Assembly (NCBI GenBank): GCA_035306725.1
Contig: DATGNN010000157.1
Location: 1 to 25,060 of the forward strand
Source of the DNA: JAAYEB01 sp035306725
GTDB taxonomy: Bacteria; Fibrobacterota; Chitinivibrionia; Chitinivibrionales; Chitinispirillaceae
Length of the DNA: 25,060 nt
Reading direction: 5' to 3'
Under the pieces are notes generated by a model. It made no database searches. It was not told the origin of the DNA and was given only the letters and a program-made list of their open reading frames with translations. Both the position numbers and the translations under genes were made by a program. Of this stretch, positions 16,200 to 23,655 are shown one piece after another (position 1 is the first letter of the stretch; the number at the start of each line of letters is the position of its first letter).

Positions 16200-16236
16200 T
16201 TCTGCTACGCATTTTCGATGAAAAGCCGTAGCAGAA
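16200..16236. repeat. Near-perfect 37-base palindrome/hairpin
   Basis: TTCTGCTACG (16200-16209) pairs perfectly with CGTAGCAGAA (16227-16236). After two mismatched positions, TTTTC (16212-16216) pairs with GAAAA (16220-16224), leaving a three-base GAT loop. There is no T-tract on the exit side of either strand, so it is not a classical terminator. A further CGTAG at 16184-16188 could pair with the left arm, giving an alternative fold. Confidence 0.6.
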
Positions 16237-16332
16237 TGGCTGCTGTCTGGAATCATATTCTGGTTGTTTCTACCTTTACCTGCTGCATGAAAAACCGATC
16301 TTTACTGGTTAATTTTTACATAGTGACCAAGT

Positions 16333-16365
16333 ACAAACCGGAATGGTTGACTTAGTACCGGTTGT
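16333..16365. repeat. Bulged inverted repeat upstream of ettA
   Basis: ACAAACCGG (16333-16341) pairs with CCGGTTGT (16358-16365), with one bulged A and a 16-base loop. It could be a hairpin in the untranslated region before ettA. No function can be assigned. Confidence 0.35.
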
Positions 16366-16563
16366 TTGCGGTTGTATTCAGCCGCCATTGTCTGAAGTGT
16401 CGGGGTATACAGATTTTATACACTAACATTATTGAGTGTGTGATACAGGGTAAAGGAGAGGATTTTTATGTACAAGGACGAATACTATGCTTAGTGTGGT
16501 TGAATATAGTATCTTTCAGGAGAAATTTATTAAATCTTGTAAATTTTAGTTTAAAGGAAGAAT

Positions 16564-18240
16564 ATGGCTGAAAAATTTATTTATTATATGAACAGGCTTA
16601 CCAGGGTTTATCCACCCAAAAAAGAGGTTCTTAAAGATATATCTCTTTCTTTTTATTATGGCGCCAAAATAGGGATAATTGGTGTAAATGGTTCAGGTAA
16701 AAGTACTCTTTTAAAAGTTATGGCTGGTTTGGATACTGAGTTTCAGGGAGAAGCATGGCTGGAATCTGGTCGTACGGTTGGATATCTTCCGCAGGAGCCA
16801 CAGCTTGATGAAACCCTGGATGTAAAAGGGAATGTGGAACTGGCGGTAAAAGAGACCCGATCTCTTCTTGAAAAATTTGATGAGGTTTCGTCAAAATTTG
16901 GAGAGCCAATGTCTGATGACGAGATGGATAAGCTTTTGGAATATCAGGGGGAACTTCAGGATAAAATTGATACAGCAGACGCCTGGGAACTGGATAGGCA
17001 ACTTGAGATAGCTATGGATGCATTACGGCTTCCACCTGGTGATGCCGATGTTAGGAAATTATCAGGTGGTGAGAAGAGAAGGGTAGCATTGTGTAAACTG
17101 CTTCTTCAAAAGCCGGATCTGCTTCTTCTTGATGAGCCTACAAATCATCTTGATGCAGAATCGGTTGCATGGCTCGAACGTCATCTTCGTGAATATAAAG
17201 GTTCTGTTATTTTGGTTACGCATGATCGGTACTTTCTTGACAATGTTGTTGGATGGATTCTCGAACTGGACAGAGGACATGGAATTCCATGGAAGGGAAA
17301 CTACAGTTCGTGGCTTGATCAGAAGACAGATCGTCTTGCCCAGGAAGAAAAAGAGCAGAGCGATCGGCAGAAAAGGCTGCGATCGGAGCTTCAATGGGTC
17401 AGGTTATCCCAGAAAGCTCGTCAGGCAAAAGGGAAAGCAAGACTGAATGCTTATGAAGAACTGAGAAATCAGGCTTCAGCAGAAAACGTAAAAACTGCTC
17501 AGATAATAATTCCACACGGACAGAGACTTGGAAATGTAGTAATTAATGCTCAGGATCTTGCCAAAGCCTATGATGACAAACTGTTGTTTGAAAATCTCAG
17601 TTTTGTACTACCCAGGGCAGGTATTGTTGGTGTAATTGGTGCTAACGGAACCGGAAAGTCTACTCTTTTGCGAATTATTACAGGAGAGGAAAAGCCGGAC
17701 AGTGGAACAATTGCTATAGGAGAAACCGTCCAGCTAAGTTACGTAAATCAATCACGGGATTCACTTGACGATACAAAGACTGTTTTTGAAGAAATAAGCG
17801 GTGGAAAAGATACTCTGGTGTTAGGAAAGATTGAAGTCAATTCACGTGCCTATGTCAGTAAATTTAATTTCTCCGGTTCAGATCAGCAGAAATTTATTTC
17901 GGAACTCTCCGGCGGTGAGAGAAACCGGGTACATCTGGCAAAATTGCTTCAGAGCGGAGGTAATGTGATACTTCTTGACGAACCAACAAATGACCTCGAC
18001 GTTGAAACTTTACAGGCGCTTGAACAGGCCGTAAGTGATTTCAGCGGTTGTGCAGTGGTTGTGAGCCATGATCGATGGTTTCTTGACAGAATAGCAACCC
18101 ATATCCTGGCATTTGAGGGTAACAGTACTGTTATATGGCATGAAGGTAATTATGCTTCTTATGTAGATGCAAGAAAAGATATTCTGGGTATTGACATCGA
18201 TCAACCGCACAGGGTAAAATATAAACCATTACACAGATAG
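16564..18240 (+). CDS. ettA: EttA, energy-dependent translational throttle ABC-F protein
   Basis: A 558-aa soluble ABC-F ATPase, nearly the same length as Escherichia coli EttA (555). It has two nucleotide-binding domains and no membrane segment. Domain 1 has Walker A GVNGSGKST (40-48), signature LSGGE (166-170) and Walker B LLLLDEPTNHLD with catalytic Glu191. Domain 2 has Walker A GANGTGKST (359-367), signature LSGGE (448-452) and DEPTND with Glu473. The insert between Walker A and signature in domain 1 (about 90-140) is the arm typical of EttA, and the charged linker at about 250-310 (QWVRLSQKARQAKGKARLNAY) fits the P-site tip region. EttA binds the ribosomal E site and gates the first peptide bond according to energy state. 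It lies 25 bases before the next gene. Confidence 0.94.
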   Translation: MAEKFIYYMNRLTRVYPPKKEVLKDISLSFYYGAKIGIIGVNGSGKSTLLKVMAGLDTEFQGEAWLESGRTVGYLPQEPQLDETLDVKGNVELAVKETRSLLEKFDEVSSKFGEPMSDDEMDKLLEYQGELQDKIDTADAWELDRQLEIAMDALRLPPGDADVRKLSGGEKRRVALCKLLLQKPDLLLLDEPTNHLDAESVAWLERHLREYKGSVILVTHDRYFLDNVVGWILELDRGHGIPWKGNYSSWLDQKTDRLAQEEKEQSDRQKRLRSELQWVRLSQKARQAKGKARLNAYEELRNQASAENVKTAQIIIPHGQRLGNVVINAQDLAKAYDDKLLFENLSFVLPRAGIVGVIGANGTGKSTLLRIITGEEKPDSGTIAIGETVQLSYVNQSRDSLDDTKTVFEEISGGKDTLVLGKIEVNSRAYVSKFNFSGSDQQKFISELSGGERNRVHLAKLLQSGGNVILLDEPTNDLDVETLQALEQAVSDFSGCAVVVSHDRWFLDRIATHILAFEGNSTVIWHEGNYASYVDARKDILGIDIDQPHRVKYKPLHR

Positions 18241-18265
18241 TGTTCTTTTGGGGAGCGGAAAAACT

Positions 18266-18598
18266 ATGGCTAAAGAGACAATTATCAGGATTGAAGACGA
18301 GATCAGAAAGTGTGAAACGCTTGGTGAAGATTGCAGAAAAGAAATTTTAGGATTGATAAAAGAGCTCAGGAACGAGATTGATACATTAGAAAAGACAAGC
18401 AGTGAAGGTGCCCGTAGTGTAGCTGCATATGCAGAAACTTCTGTCAAAGAGGCGATGCGCAGTGAAACTGATCCGGAACTCTTGAAACATTCACTTGACG
18501 GGCTGTCATTGGCAGTTCGCCGTTTTGAAGTTTCTCATCCTGGTCTGGTTAATATCATCAATAATATCGGCAGAACACTTGCGACCTTGGGTATTTGA
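18266..18598 (+). CDS. DUF4404-like small helical protein
   Basis: From the ATG at 18266 (GGGGAG upstream) this gene encodes 110 residues; an in-frame TTG at 18248 is a less likely start. The protein is almost all helical and highly charged, with no signal peptide. The last part, LSLAVRRFEVSHPGLVNIINNIGRTLATLGI, has the F-E-x-x-H-P core and L-x-x-L-G-I ending that I associate with DUF4404 proteins; this identification rests on memory of the pattern. The first half (IEDEIRKCETLGEDCRKEI, ELRNEIDTLEK) is coiled-coil-like. Position directly after ettA suggests co-transcription. The molecular function is unknown. Confidence 0.75.
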   Translation: MAKETIIRIEDEIRKCETLGEDCRKEILGLIKELRNEIDTLEKTSSEGARSVAAYAETSVKEAMRSETDPELLKHSLDGLSLAVRRFEVSHPGLVNIINNIGRTLATLGI

Positions 18599-18630
18599 CA
18601 CCTGAAAACTTTTCCAGAAAGTTTATTAGA

Positions 18631-18647
18631 AATACCGAGCAGGTATT
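18631..18647. terminator. Hairpin between convergent genes, likely terminator
   Basis: AATACC (18631-18636) pairs perfectly with GGTATT (18642-18647) around a GAGCA loop, followed by GTAGTTTTG. It lies in the 61-base gap between the rightward DUF4404-like gene and the leftward gene ending at 18660, exactly where a shared terminator is expected. The stem is short and the T-tract modest. Confidence 0.45.
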
Positions 18648-18659
18648 GTAGTTTTGCAT

Positions 18660-19433
18660 CTACATGGGTATGATTTTGAATGGTTTTTCACAAAGGATTG
18701 TTTCCAGGTCTTTTTTTATGAAATCTATTTTTTCTGCAGGAGCATCAATATGAATCCATACTGAACCTTCAGCACCGCATACACCTCCTGCTGCAGTAAG
18801 GTGTGCTTTTACATCATATAAGATCCGGATTGCTTCAAGTTCTGTCACGATTTCTCCCTGTACTGGTAGAAAACGGGGACCGGTACATTCGGGTGAATTC
18901 AGGATTTGTGCTGTTAAATCGATATTCTGGGGAACTCTTTTCTCAAGGCCAACCGGAATAATCAGTCTCGTGCGCTTGCCGACAATTGCCTGTAATGAGG
19001 CAACAATTGTCCCGCCCTGAGGGTGCCCGATCAGAATTCCGGCTTTTTGATTTATTATGTCGACAGCATTGGCGCCTTTGACAATTATGTCATTTTTTCC
19101 CATTTGTTCGACAACATCGAATATGGTTTTTCCTTTTTCCCATATCCCGTTTTTAATAATAACATCTCCCTGAAACCCCGATTCGTCCGGTAACCTTCCG
19201 CTTTCTGTAGTTTTGATTGAAGGCGGAGTGGTGATTCCGCGGAAAAAGTGGTTTGGTGAAAAACCTTCGTTTTGTTTTAATAGCTTCAGAAGTTCATCAG
19301 CAACAAATCCATTTGTTGTTCCAGCTATAATTGCAACTGTTCCATCATTTCTTGCTTTACTGTTAAATAACTGTTGAGCTACTGCTTTGCCAATCAATTT
19401 TTTGCCTGCTGAGGGGGTAAATATTAACTGCAT
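18660..19433 (-). CDS. Unrecognised soluble protein, possible NagB-like fold
   Basis: A 257-aa leftward gene with a good AAAGGT ribosome binding site before its ATG at 19433. It has no signal peptide or membrane helix. Regular alpha/beta patterning and Gly-rich loops suggest a metabolic enzyme or binding protein: ITPSAGKKLIGKAV-like start (FTPSAGKKLIGKAV), VAIIAGTTNGFVADELL, NDIIVKGANAVDI and GILIGHPQGGTIVAS, then a C-terminal part with LTAAGGVCGAEGSVW. The AGTTNG and VKGANA loops recall phosphate- or sugar-binding loops of NagB/DeoR-type isomerase folds, but that is inference. The final about 60 residues look like a separate small alpha/beta module. It is the only complete leftward gene in the window and appears to be its own unit. 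Reality as a gene is well supported; function is not. Confidence 0.75.
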   Translation of the reverse strand: MQLIFTPSAGKKLIGKAVAQQLFNSKARNDGTVAIIAGTTNGFVADELLKLLKQNEGFSPNHFFRGITTPPSIKTTESGRLPDESGFQGDVIIKNGIWEKGKTIFDVVEQMGKNDIIVKGANAVDIINQKAGILIGHPQGGTIVASLQAIVGKRTRLIIPVGLEKRVPQNIDLTAQILNSPECTGPRFLPVQGEIVTELEAIRILYDVKAHLTAAGGVCGAEGSVWIHIDAPAEKIDFIKKDLETILCEKPFKIIPM

Positions 19434-19778
19434 GGATTACCTTTCAGAATAAGAATGAATGTAGTGTATTTAATGGTTGATGCCCACCAATGATTAGAAT
19501 AATATACGTTTGATTTAACTCTGGATAGCATTTCATTATTCAATATTGCAGCTCCTTGGCAGAGTATGTTCAAATAATTCAGGATAAAAGTAATTATACC
19601 TGAGTAGAGATTATTAATTTTCGACTAGATACGAGAGCGATACCAGCCTCAGAGCAGGTCTTATGGTTGCGATGGTCATGTCTATCTGTCCATTTCGATA
19701 TCGTTGTCGTAATCGTTATCCACATAACAGCAGGTTTTCCAGTTGTTTTCCTGTTCTCAATCCAATTCTTTTTCCCAA

Positions 19779-19803
19779 TGTACGCGAAAAAGACTCGCGT
19801 ACA
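19779..19803. repeat. Perfect 9-bp hairpin
   Basis: TGTACGCGA (19779-19787) pairs perfectly with TCGCGTACA (19795-19803) around the loop AAAAGAC. It is GC-rich against an AT-rich background. There is no T-tract after it. It could be an operator for a dimeric regulator or an RNA hairpin; neither can be shown. Confidence 0.45.
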
Positions 19804-19947
19804 GGAATCGTCTGATTTTTGGTTTTATTTAATCATATTAATGATAGAGAAGTGTTAACTGTTTGAAACTGTTATAGTTGGTGATGGCTCGACCCAAAGT
19901 TCCATTCAATGAAGAATACAGATTATTAAATAATATATCTTTATTTT

Positions 19948-19977
19948 TTGACAAATTGATAAAAAATTCTTTATATT
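19948..19977 (+). promoter_or_regulatory. Sigma70-type promoter of the LamG/cohesin gene
   Basis: A perfect -35 TTGACA (19948-19953) and a -10 TATATT (19972-19977) are separated by 18 bases, with AT-rich spacer and flanks. Transcription would start near 19984, leaving a leader of roughly 45 bases that contains the GGAGAGGG ribosome binding site of the gene at 20028. This is the best promoter in the window. Confidence 0.6.
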
Positions 19978-20027
19978 TTAGTATCATCAATACTTACCGA
20001 TAAAAATATCTTACGGAGAGGGTATTT

Positions 20028-22916
20028 ATGGGATCACACAGGAATCTGCTGTTGGCAATTTTAACAATAATTGCCATGGTATCTGTTACGGTAGCTGAAA
20101 AACGGGTCATGGCACACTGGTCATTTGATTCATTAACTGAAAACGTTTTTTCAGACATAACAGGCAATGGGTACGACGCCGTCGGGTCGGGTGATTTGTT
20201 TGGTATTACCAGTGATGGAGTACTGGGAAATGCACTTGAGTGTGCAGGTGTTGCGAATGAAACTACATTCGATAGTTATGATATTAAAGTGCCTGGTTCA
20301 ATAGATGATTTTTATTTATCCCAATTCTCGATTGAAGCATGGGTATATCCAGGTGAAGATTTAAACAACCCTGGTTCATTTTATAATCAGAAAGCACTTT
20401 TTGAGCTCCTTACCTGTGGTATGGAGTCATCTGGAATTACCGGTGGTTATTCTTTAAAAATTAATTATGACGGGAAACCTTTTTTATGCTGGTCTTCAGA
20501 TCCACCTGGACGTTGGAACGAAGTGAAGGCCGACTTAGTTATGCAGCCAAATCAGTGGTATCATCTTGTTGGGACATTTGGAGAGGATACAGCAAAGTTA
20601 TATGTTAATGGACAACTTGCTGCAGCAACCCAACACACTGGCACATATGCACCAGCATCAAACACAGCACGAATAGCATGTGAGATTCAGTCTTTAAATG
20701 ATTCCACCAGCAGAACCCGGCAATTTTTCAATGGCAAGATTGATGAAGTGAAACTGTATAACTATGCGCTCGGCACCGAAGAAATCACTGATGCCTATAA
20801 TGAACTGAAACCTGTGGATGAACAACCTGATACTCCAATGGTTATGGCATTCTGGAACTTTGATTCCACTGAGGGTACGAAATATTTCGATGTAACCGGC
20901 AACGGATATGATGCTGTAGGTACCGGAGATGCGTTTGGAATTATTGATGACGGGATTTCAGGTAAGGCGCTCGAGTGTATTGGCCCGTTAGGTGAATCTA
21001 ATCTCGACGTATACGATATCGAAGTGCCTGGAACTGCAAGCAGTTTTTATCTTAAAGAATTTACCATTGAAGCCTGGGCGTATTCTTATGTAAACCTCGA
21101 CAATCCAGCCTCGTTTTATAATCAGAAAGCTATTTTTGAGCTCCTTACCTGTGGTATGGAGTCATCTGGAATTACCGGTGGTTATTCTTTAAAAATTAAT
21201 TATGACGGGAAACCTTTTTTATGCTGGTCTTCAGATCCACCTGGACATTGGAACGAAGTGAAGGCCGACTTAGTTATGTATCCAAATCAGTGGTATCATC
21301 TTGTTGGGACATTTGGAGAGGATACAGCTAAACTATATGTCAATGGACAACTTGTTGCAGCAACAAAACACACAGGAGCGTACGCTCCTGTTACGAATGC
21401 AGCAAGAATAGGCTGTGAATATCAGTCTATAAATAATTCAACCAGCCGGACACGTCAGTTTTTTAACGGCAAAATAGATGAAGTCAAGTTGTACAACTAC
21501 TCGCTTAACAGTGAAGAAATTGCTACTACTTACGAGAAATTGAAACCCGAGGATGAACAACCTTTCGAAATTAACTTTGGAATGAAAACTGTTTATGCAA
21601 ACCCCGGTGATACTGTATGGATGCCGATTTACCTGACTAATTATGAAGACTGGTCATTCAGTTCGGCTCAATTCGTAATAAAGATAAATCCATCGCAGCT
21701 TTCTCTTATTGATATTTCTTCTGATAGTGGAATGGTAAAAAACTGGATGCTCGACTGGAACAAAACGTTTGCGGACAGCATACTGGTTGGCATGGCTGGA
21801 ACTGCTGCAACTTCGATACGTTACGGCGAGGGTGAATTTGTTCGTTGTCAATTTGTCGTTGGCAAATCCGTTGATTACAACGAAACCTGTATCATACGGA
21901 TGGAAGAGGTTAACATAGATGAAAAACACAATTTGATTTCTGCATCGGTAATTCCGGGAAAAATCATTACCAGTGTGCCTGATGTATATTATGGAGATGT
22001 CAATGGTGATGGTGTTGTGACCGTCTCAGATGTGCAGGCAATACTTTCATACGTAGTTGGAGAAATTGTATTACCCGATAACGATAACTACCCCAGTTTT
22101 ACCACTACCGTTGCTGATGTCAGTGGTAACAATGTCATTTCAAGTTATGATGCCGCACTCGTTCTTCAGTATAGCCTCGGCATGATGGCTGATTTTCCTG
22201 CACAGCATGCAAAAGTACTTTCGAAGTCACTGGTTTCGTCTCAAAAACAGGAAAAAAAGACAGATCTTACAGTTTCACTTGCCTCCATGGTTTCGGATCA
22301 AAATGTGAATTTTAAATTGCAAGGAAACAATCTATCCGGTTTTATTGCCGGTGAAGTTGCATTGAAATATCCCGAGACTATTGATTCAGAGCTTATTGAT
22401 AAGATTGATATCTCAACACCACTACCAAGTGCAGGTGTGTTCTATAAAATAGATAAACAAAACCGGTTGATTAAGCTTGCTATCACTACAAGTAATGACA
22501 TAGCCGGTGATGAATCGACTGACCTTGCAATAATTACTCTCCCCCAAAACTCCATGGAACAGTTGTCTGGAACATTTACCGTTGAACGTGCTTTGTTGAA
22601 CGAGGGGCAAATTATAGCTAATGTTACAAATGGTGGAGTTGTCAATATGATTCAACCTGCAGGTAAGAGCATTGGAAAACATGTGTCACCCGTTTCTTAC
22701 CGTAATGGTATTTTGCATATTAACCACATACTAAAGCCAGTTCGTGTTCAGATTTTTTCAATTAACGGGAAACTCCTTGAAAACAAAATAATTGGAAAAA
22801 GCAGTTCACAATCGATCGTGATTGATATGAACAAACACTGCCGTGGAGTTTATTTCTACAGGGTAATATTTGCAAATGCGAAAAATGCGATTGGCAGCCT
22901 GGCAGTTCAAAAATAG
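20028..22916 (+). CDS. Secreted multidomain protein: LamG-LamG-cohesin-dockerin-cohesin-like with sorting tail
   Basis: A 962-aa protein with a signal peptide (1-23, core NLLLAILTIIAMVSVTVA). Residues about 27-262 and 271-506 are two LamG/concanavalin-type domains, a beta-sandwich fold that usually binds sugars; both start with a W/F-x-F-D-S strand and end FFNGKIDEVKLYNY. Residues about 514-648 resemble a cohesin (VYANPGDTVWMPIYLTN, SAQFVIKINPSQLSL). Residues 656-720 are a type I dockerin-like pair: GDVNGDGVVTVSDV (Asp657, Asn659, Asp661, Thr665, Asp668) and ADVSGNNVISSYDA (Asp697, Ser699, Asn701, Ser705, Asp708). Residues about 745-874 look like a second cohesin-type sandwich. The end (about 900-962: VRVQIFSINGKLL, GVYFYRVIF, GSLAVQK) resembles type IX secretion A-type sorting domains. 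It could be a cell-surface glycan-binding or scaffold-type protein. No catalytic domain is seen. Confidence 0.85.
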   Translation: MGSHRNLLLAILTIIAMVSVTVAEKRVMAHWSFDSLTENVFSDITGNGYDAVGSGDLFGITSDGVLGNALECAGVANETTFDSYDIKVPGSIDDFYLSQFSIEAWVYPGEDLNNPGSFYNQKALFELLTCGMESSGITGGYSLKINYDGKPFLCWSSDPPGRWNEVKADLVMQPNQWYHLVGTFGEDTAKLYVNGQLAAATQHTGTYAPASNTARIACEIQSLNDSTSRTRQFFNGKIDEVKLYNYALGTEEITDAYNELKPVDEQPDTPMVMAFWNFDSTEGTKYFDVTGNGYDAVGTGDAFGIIDDGISGKALECIGPLGESNLDVYDIEVPGTASSFYLKEFTIEAWAYSYVNLDNPASFYNQKAIFELLTCGMESSGITGGYSLKINYDGKPFLCWSSDPPGHWNEVKADLVMYPNQWYHLVGTFGEDTAKLYVNGQLVAATKHTGAYAPVTNAARIGCEYQSINNSTSRTRQFFNGKIDEVKLYNYSLNSEEIATTYEKLKPEDEQPFEINFGMKTVYANPGDTVWMPIYLTNYEDWSFSSAQFVIKINPSQLSLIDISSDSGMVKNWMLDWNKTFADSILVGMAGTAATSIRYGEGEFVRCQFVVGKSVDYNETCIIRMEEVNIDEKHNLISASVIPGKIITSVPDVYYGDVNGDGVVTVSDVQAILSYVVGEIVLPDNDNYPSFTTTVADVSGNNVISSYDAALVLQYSLGMMADFPAQHAKVLSKSLVSSQKQEKKTDLTVSLASMVSDQNVNFKLQGNNLSGFIAGEVALKYPETIDSELIDKIDISTPLPSAGVFYKIDKQNRLIKLAITTSNDIAGDESTDLAIITLPQNSMEQLSGTFTVERALLNEGQIIANVTNGGVVNMIQPAGKSIGKHVSPVSYRNGILHINHILKPVRVQIFSINGKLLENKIIGKSSSQSIVIDMNKHCRGVYFYRVIFANAKNAIGSLAVQK
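20379..20593 (+). repeat. LamG direct repeat, copy 1 (conversion tract)
   Basis: These 215 bases match 21114-21328 at an offset of 735 with only five differences (at 20396, 20397, 20512 and two in the codon CAG/TAT near 20544-20546). The flanking parts of the two LamG domains differ far more, mostly at silent positions downstream. Confidence 0.9.
21114..21328 (+). repeat. LamG direct repeat, copy 2 (conversion tract)
   Basis: This is the second copy of the 215-base tract, in frame with copy 1 because the offset is 245 codons. It encodes the middle of LamG domain 2 (residues about 363-434), including FELLTCGMESSGITGGYSL. Confidence 0.9.
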
Positions 22917-23655
22917 GTAAGGTTTTGTTAGTGGGAACCAGTTCGGTATCTGTCCTGATATGTTTTAATGGGGCAAAGGAAATGCAGGCTGGCTTTTAAA
23001 ATCGCATACTATACTTATGGGAAGACCCTGTTGCTGATTCAGGATTCCATATCATTCGGTGAGATAATCGTTTATTCTTTTCACCATATTGTGATATCTG
23101 TTGCCCCCTTATCTATTTGATTTCATTATAGATTTGACATTCCTTTGAAATTTAATTGCGTCAAATCTGACGGACCAGATACACGTTTTTGCAGGATATA
23201 AATTAATTGATCTGATTTAATTATTGCATTCAAAATTTAATAATACTATTCGATATGCCTTAAATTCAAATAAATTTAACTCTTTTAGAATTATCGTCAA
23301 AGATTTTAAGACGTACTTTTCAATGGCGTCACCTTTATATTGCTGGTTTTAAGCCTAAATAATTGTCCACCTCTGACTTGTCTTAATTGCCGCAACCAAT
23401 AATGGTAACTAATTCCCAATTGTTGGAAGGTTATTACTCCATGCTTGTTCCTGGCTCAATCGCTAAATCCGAAACTAATTCCACAGTTGAACTTACACGG
23501 GGTAATTTATATTTTTTAGGGTTAAAGGAGAAAAATGCTACTCACCCCTTACCAGCAGTATTTCTGTTATTTTAATACCCATGAATTTAGTAAAGAAGTG
23601 AGTTTAATCTGAATCATCATATATGCTATATTATATACATTGAAACGGATGATTT
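22917..23655. other. Long AT-rich gap with no supported gene
   Basis: I see no credible gene in these 739 bases. A 63-codon open frame at 23387 and a 25-codon frame at 23535 (the latter with AAAGGAG upstream) do not look like known proteins. A perfect 9-base inverted repeat lies at 23130-23168. The stretch connects an intact secreted-protein gene to a decayed one, so eroded coding sequence is plausible. Confidence 0.5.
23130..23168. repeat. Perfect inverted repeat with 21-base spacer
   Basis: AGATTTGAC (23130-23138) and GTCAAATCT (23160-23168) are perfect inverted copies around a 21-base AT-rich spacer. It might be an operator, a hairpin or the scar of an element. No T-tract follows, so it is not a typical terminator. 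Confidence 0.4.

Larger units (their letters stand above)
16034..16563. other. Non-coding gap with two inverted repeats before ettA
   Basis: No supported gene lies in these 530 bases; two open frames of 63 and 69 codons lack ribosome binding sites and any protein-like pattern. The gap holds a 37-base palindrome at 16200-16236 and a bulged inverted repeat at 16333-16365. The final bases (AGGAAGAAT) serve as ribosome binding site for ettA. Confidence 0.5.
19434..20027. other. Non-coding gap with divergent 5' ends
   Basis: These 594 bases separate divergent genes, so promoters in both directions are expected. The rightward one is recognisable at 19948-19977. The rest holds a 25-base hairpin at 19779-19803 and a TCG-periodic stretch at about 19691-19721. 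A 63-codon open frame at 19667 is Ile/Val/Phe-rich without a ribosome binding site and is not supported as a gene. Confidence 0.5.

Noticed and set aside
16164..16571. Two open frames of 63 and 69 codons before ettA
   Set aside because: No ribosome binding sites and no protein-like pattern; the first is interrupted in logic by the palindrome at 16200-16236.
19667..19858. 63-codon hydrophobic open frame
   Set aside because: Composition follows the local low-complexity DNA; there is no ribosome binding site, and it overlaps a hairpin.
23320..23420. Possible insertion-sequence remnant
   Set aside because: Some words looked like element ends, but I found no terminal inverted repeats, target duplication or transposase motifs.
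23387..23612. Open frames of 63 and 25 codons, the second with AAAGGAG before ATG 23535
   Set aside because: Neither resembles a known protein; the short one is within chance expectation, though it could be part of an eroded gene.
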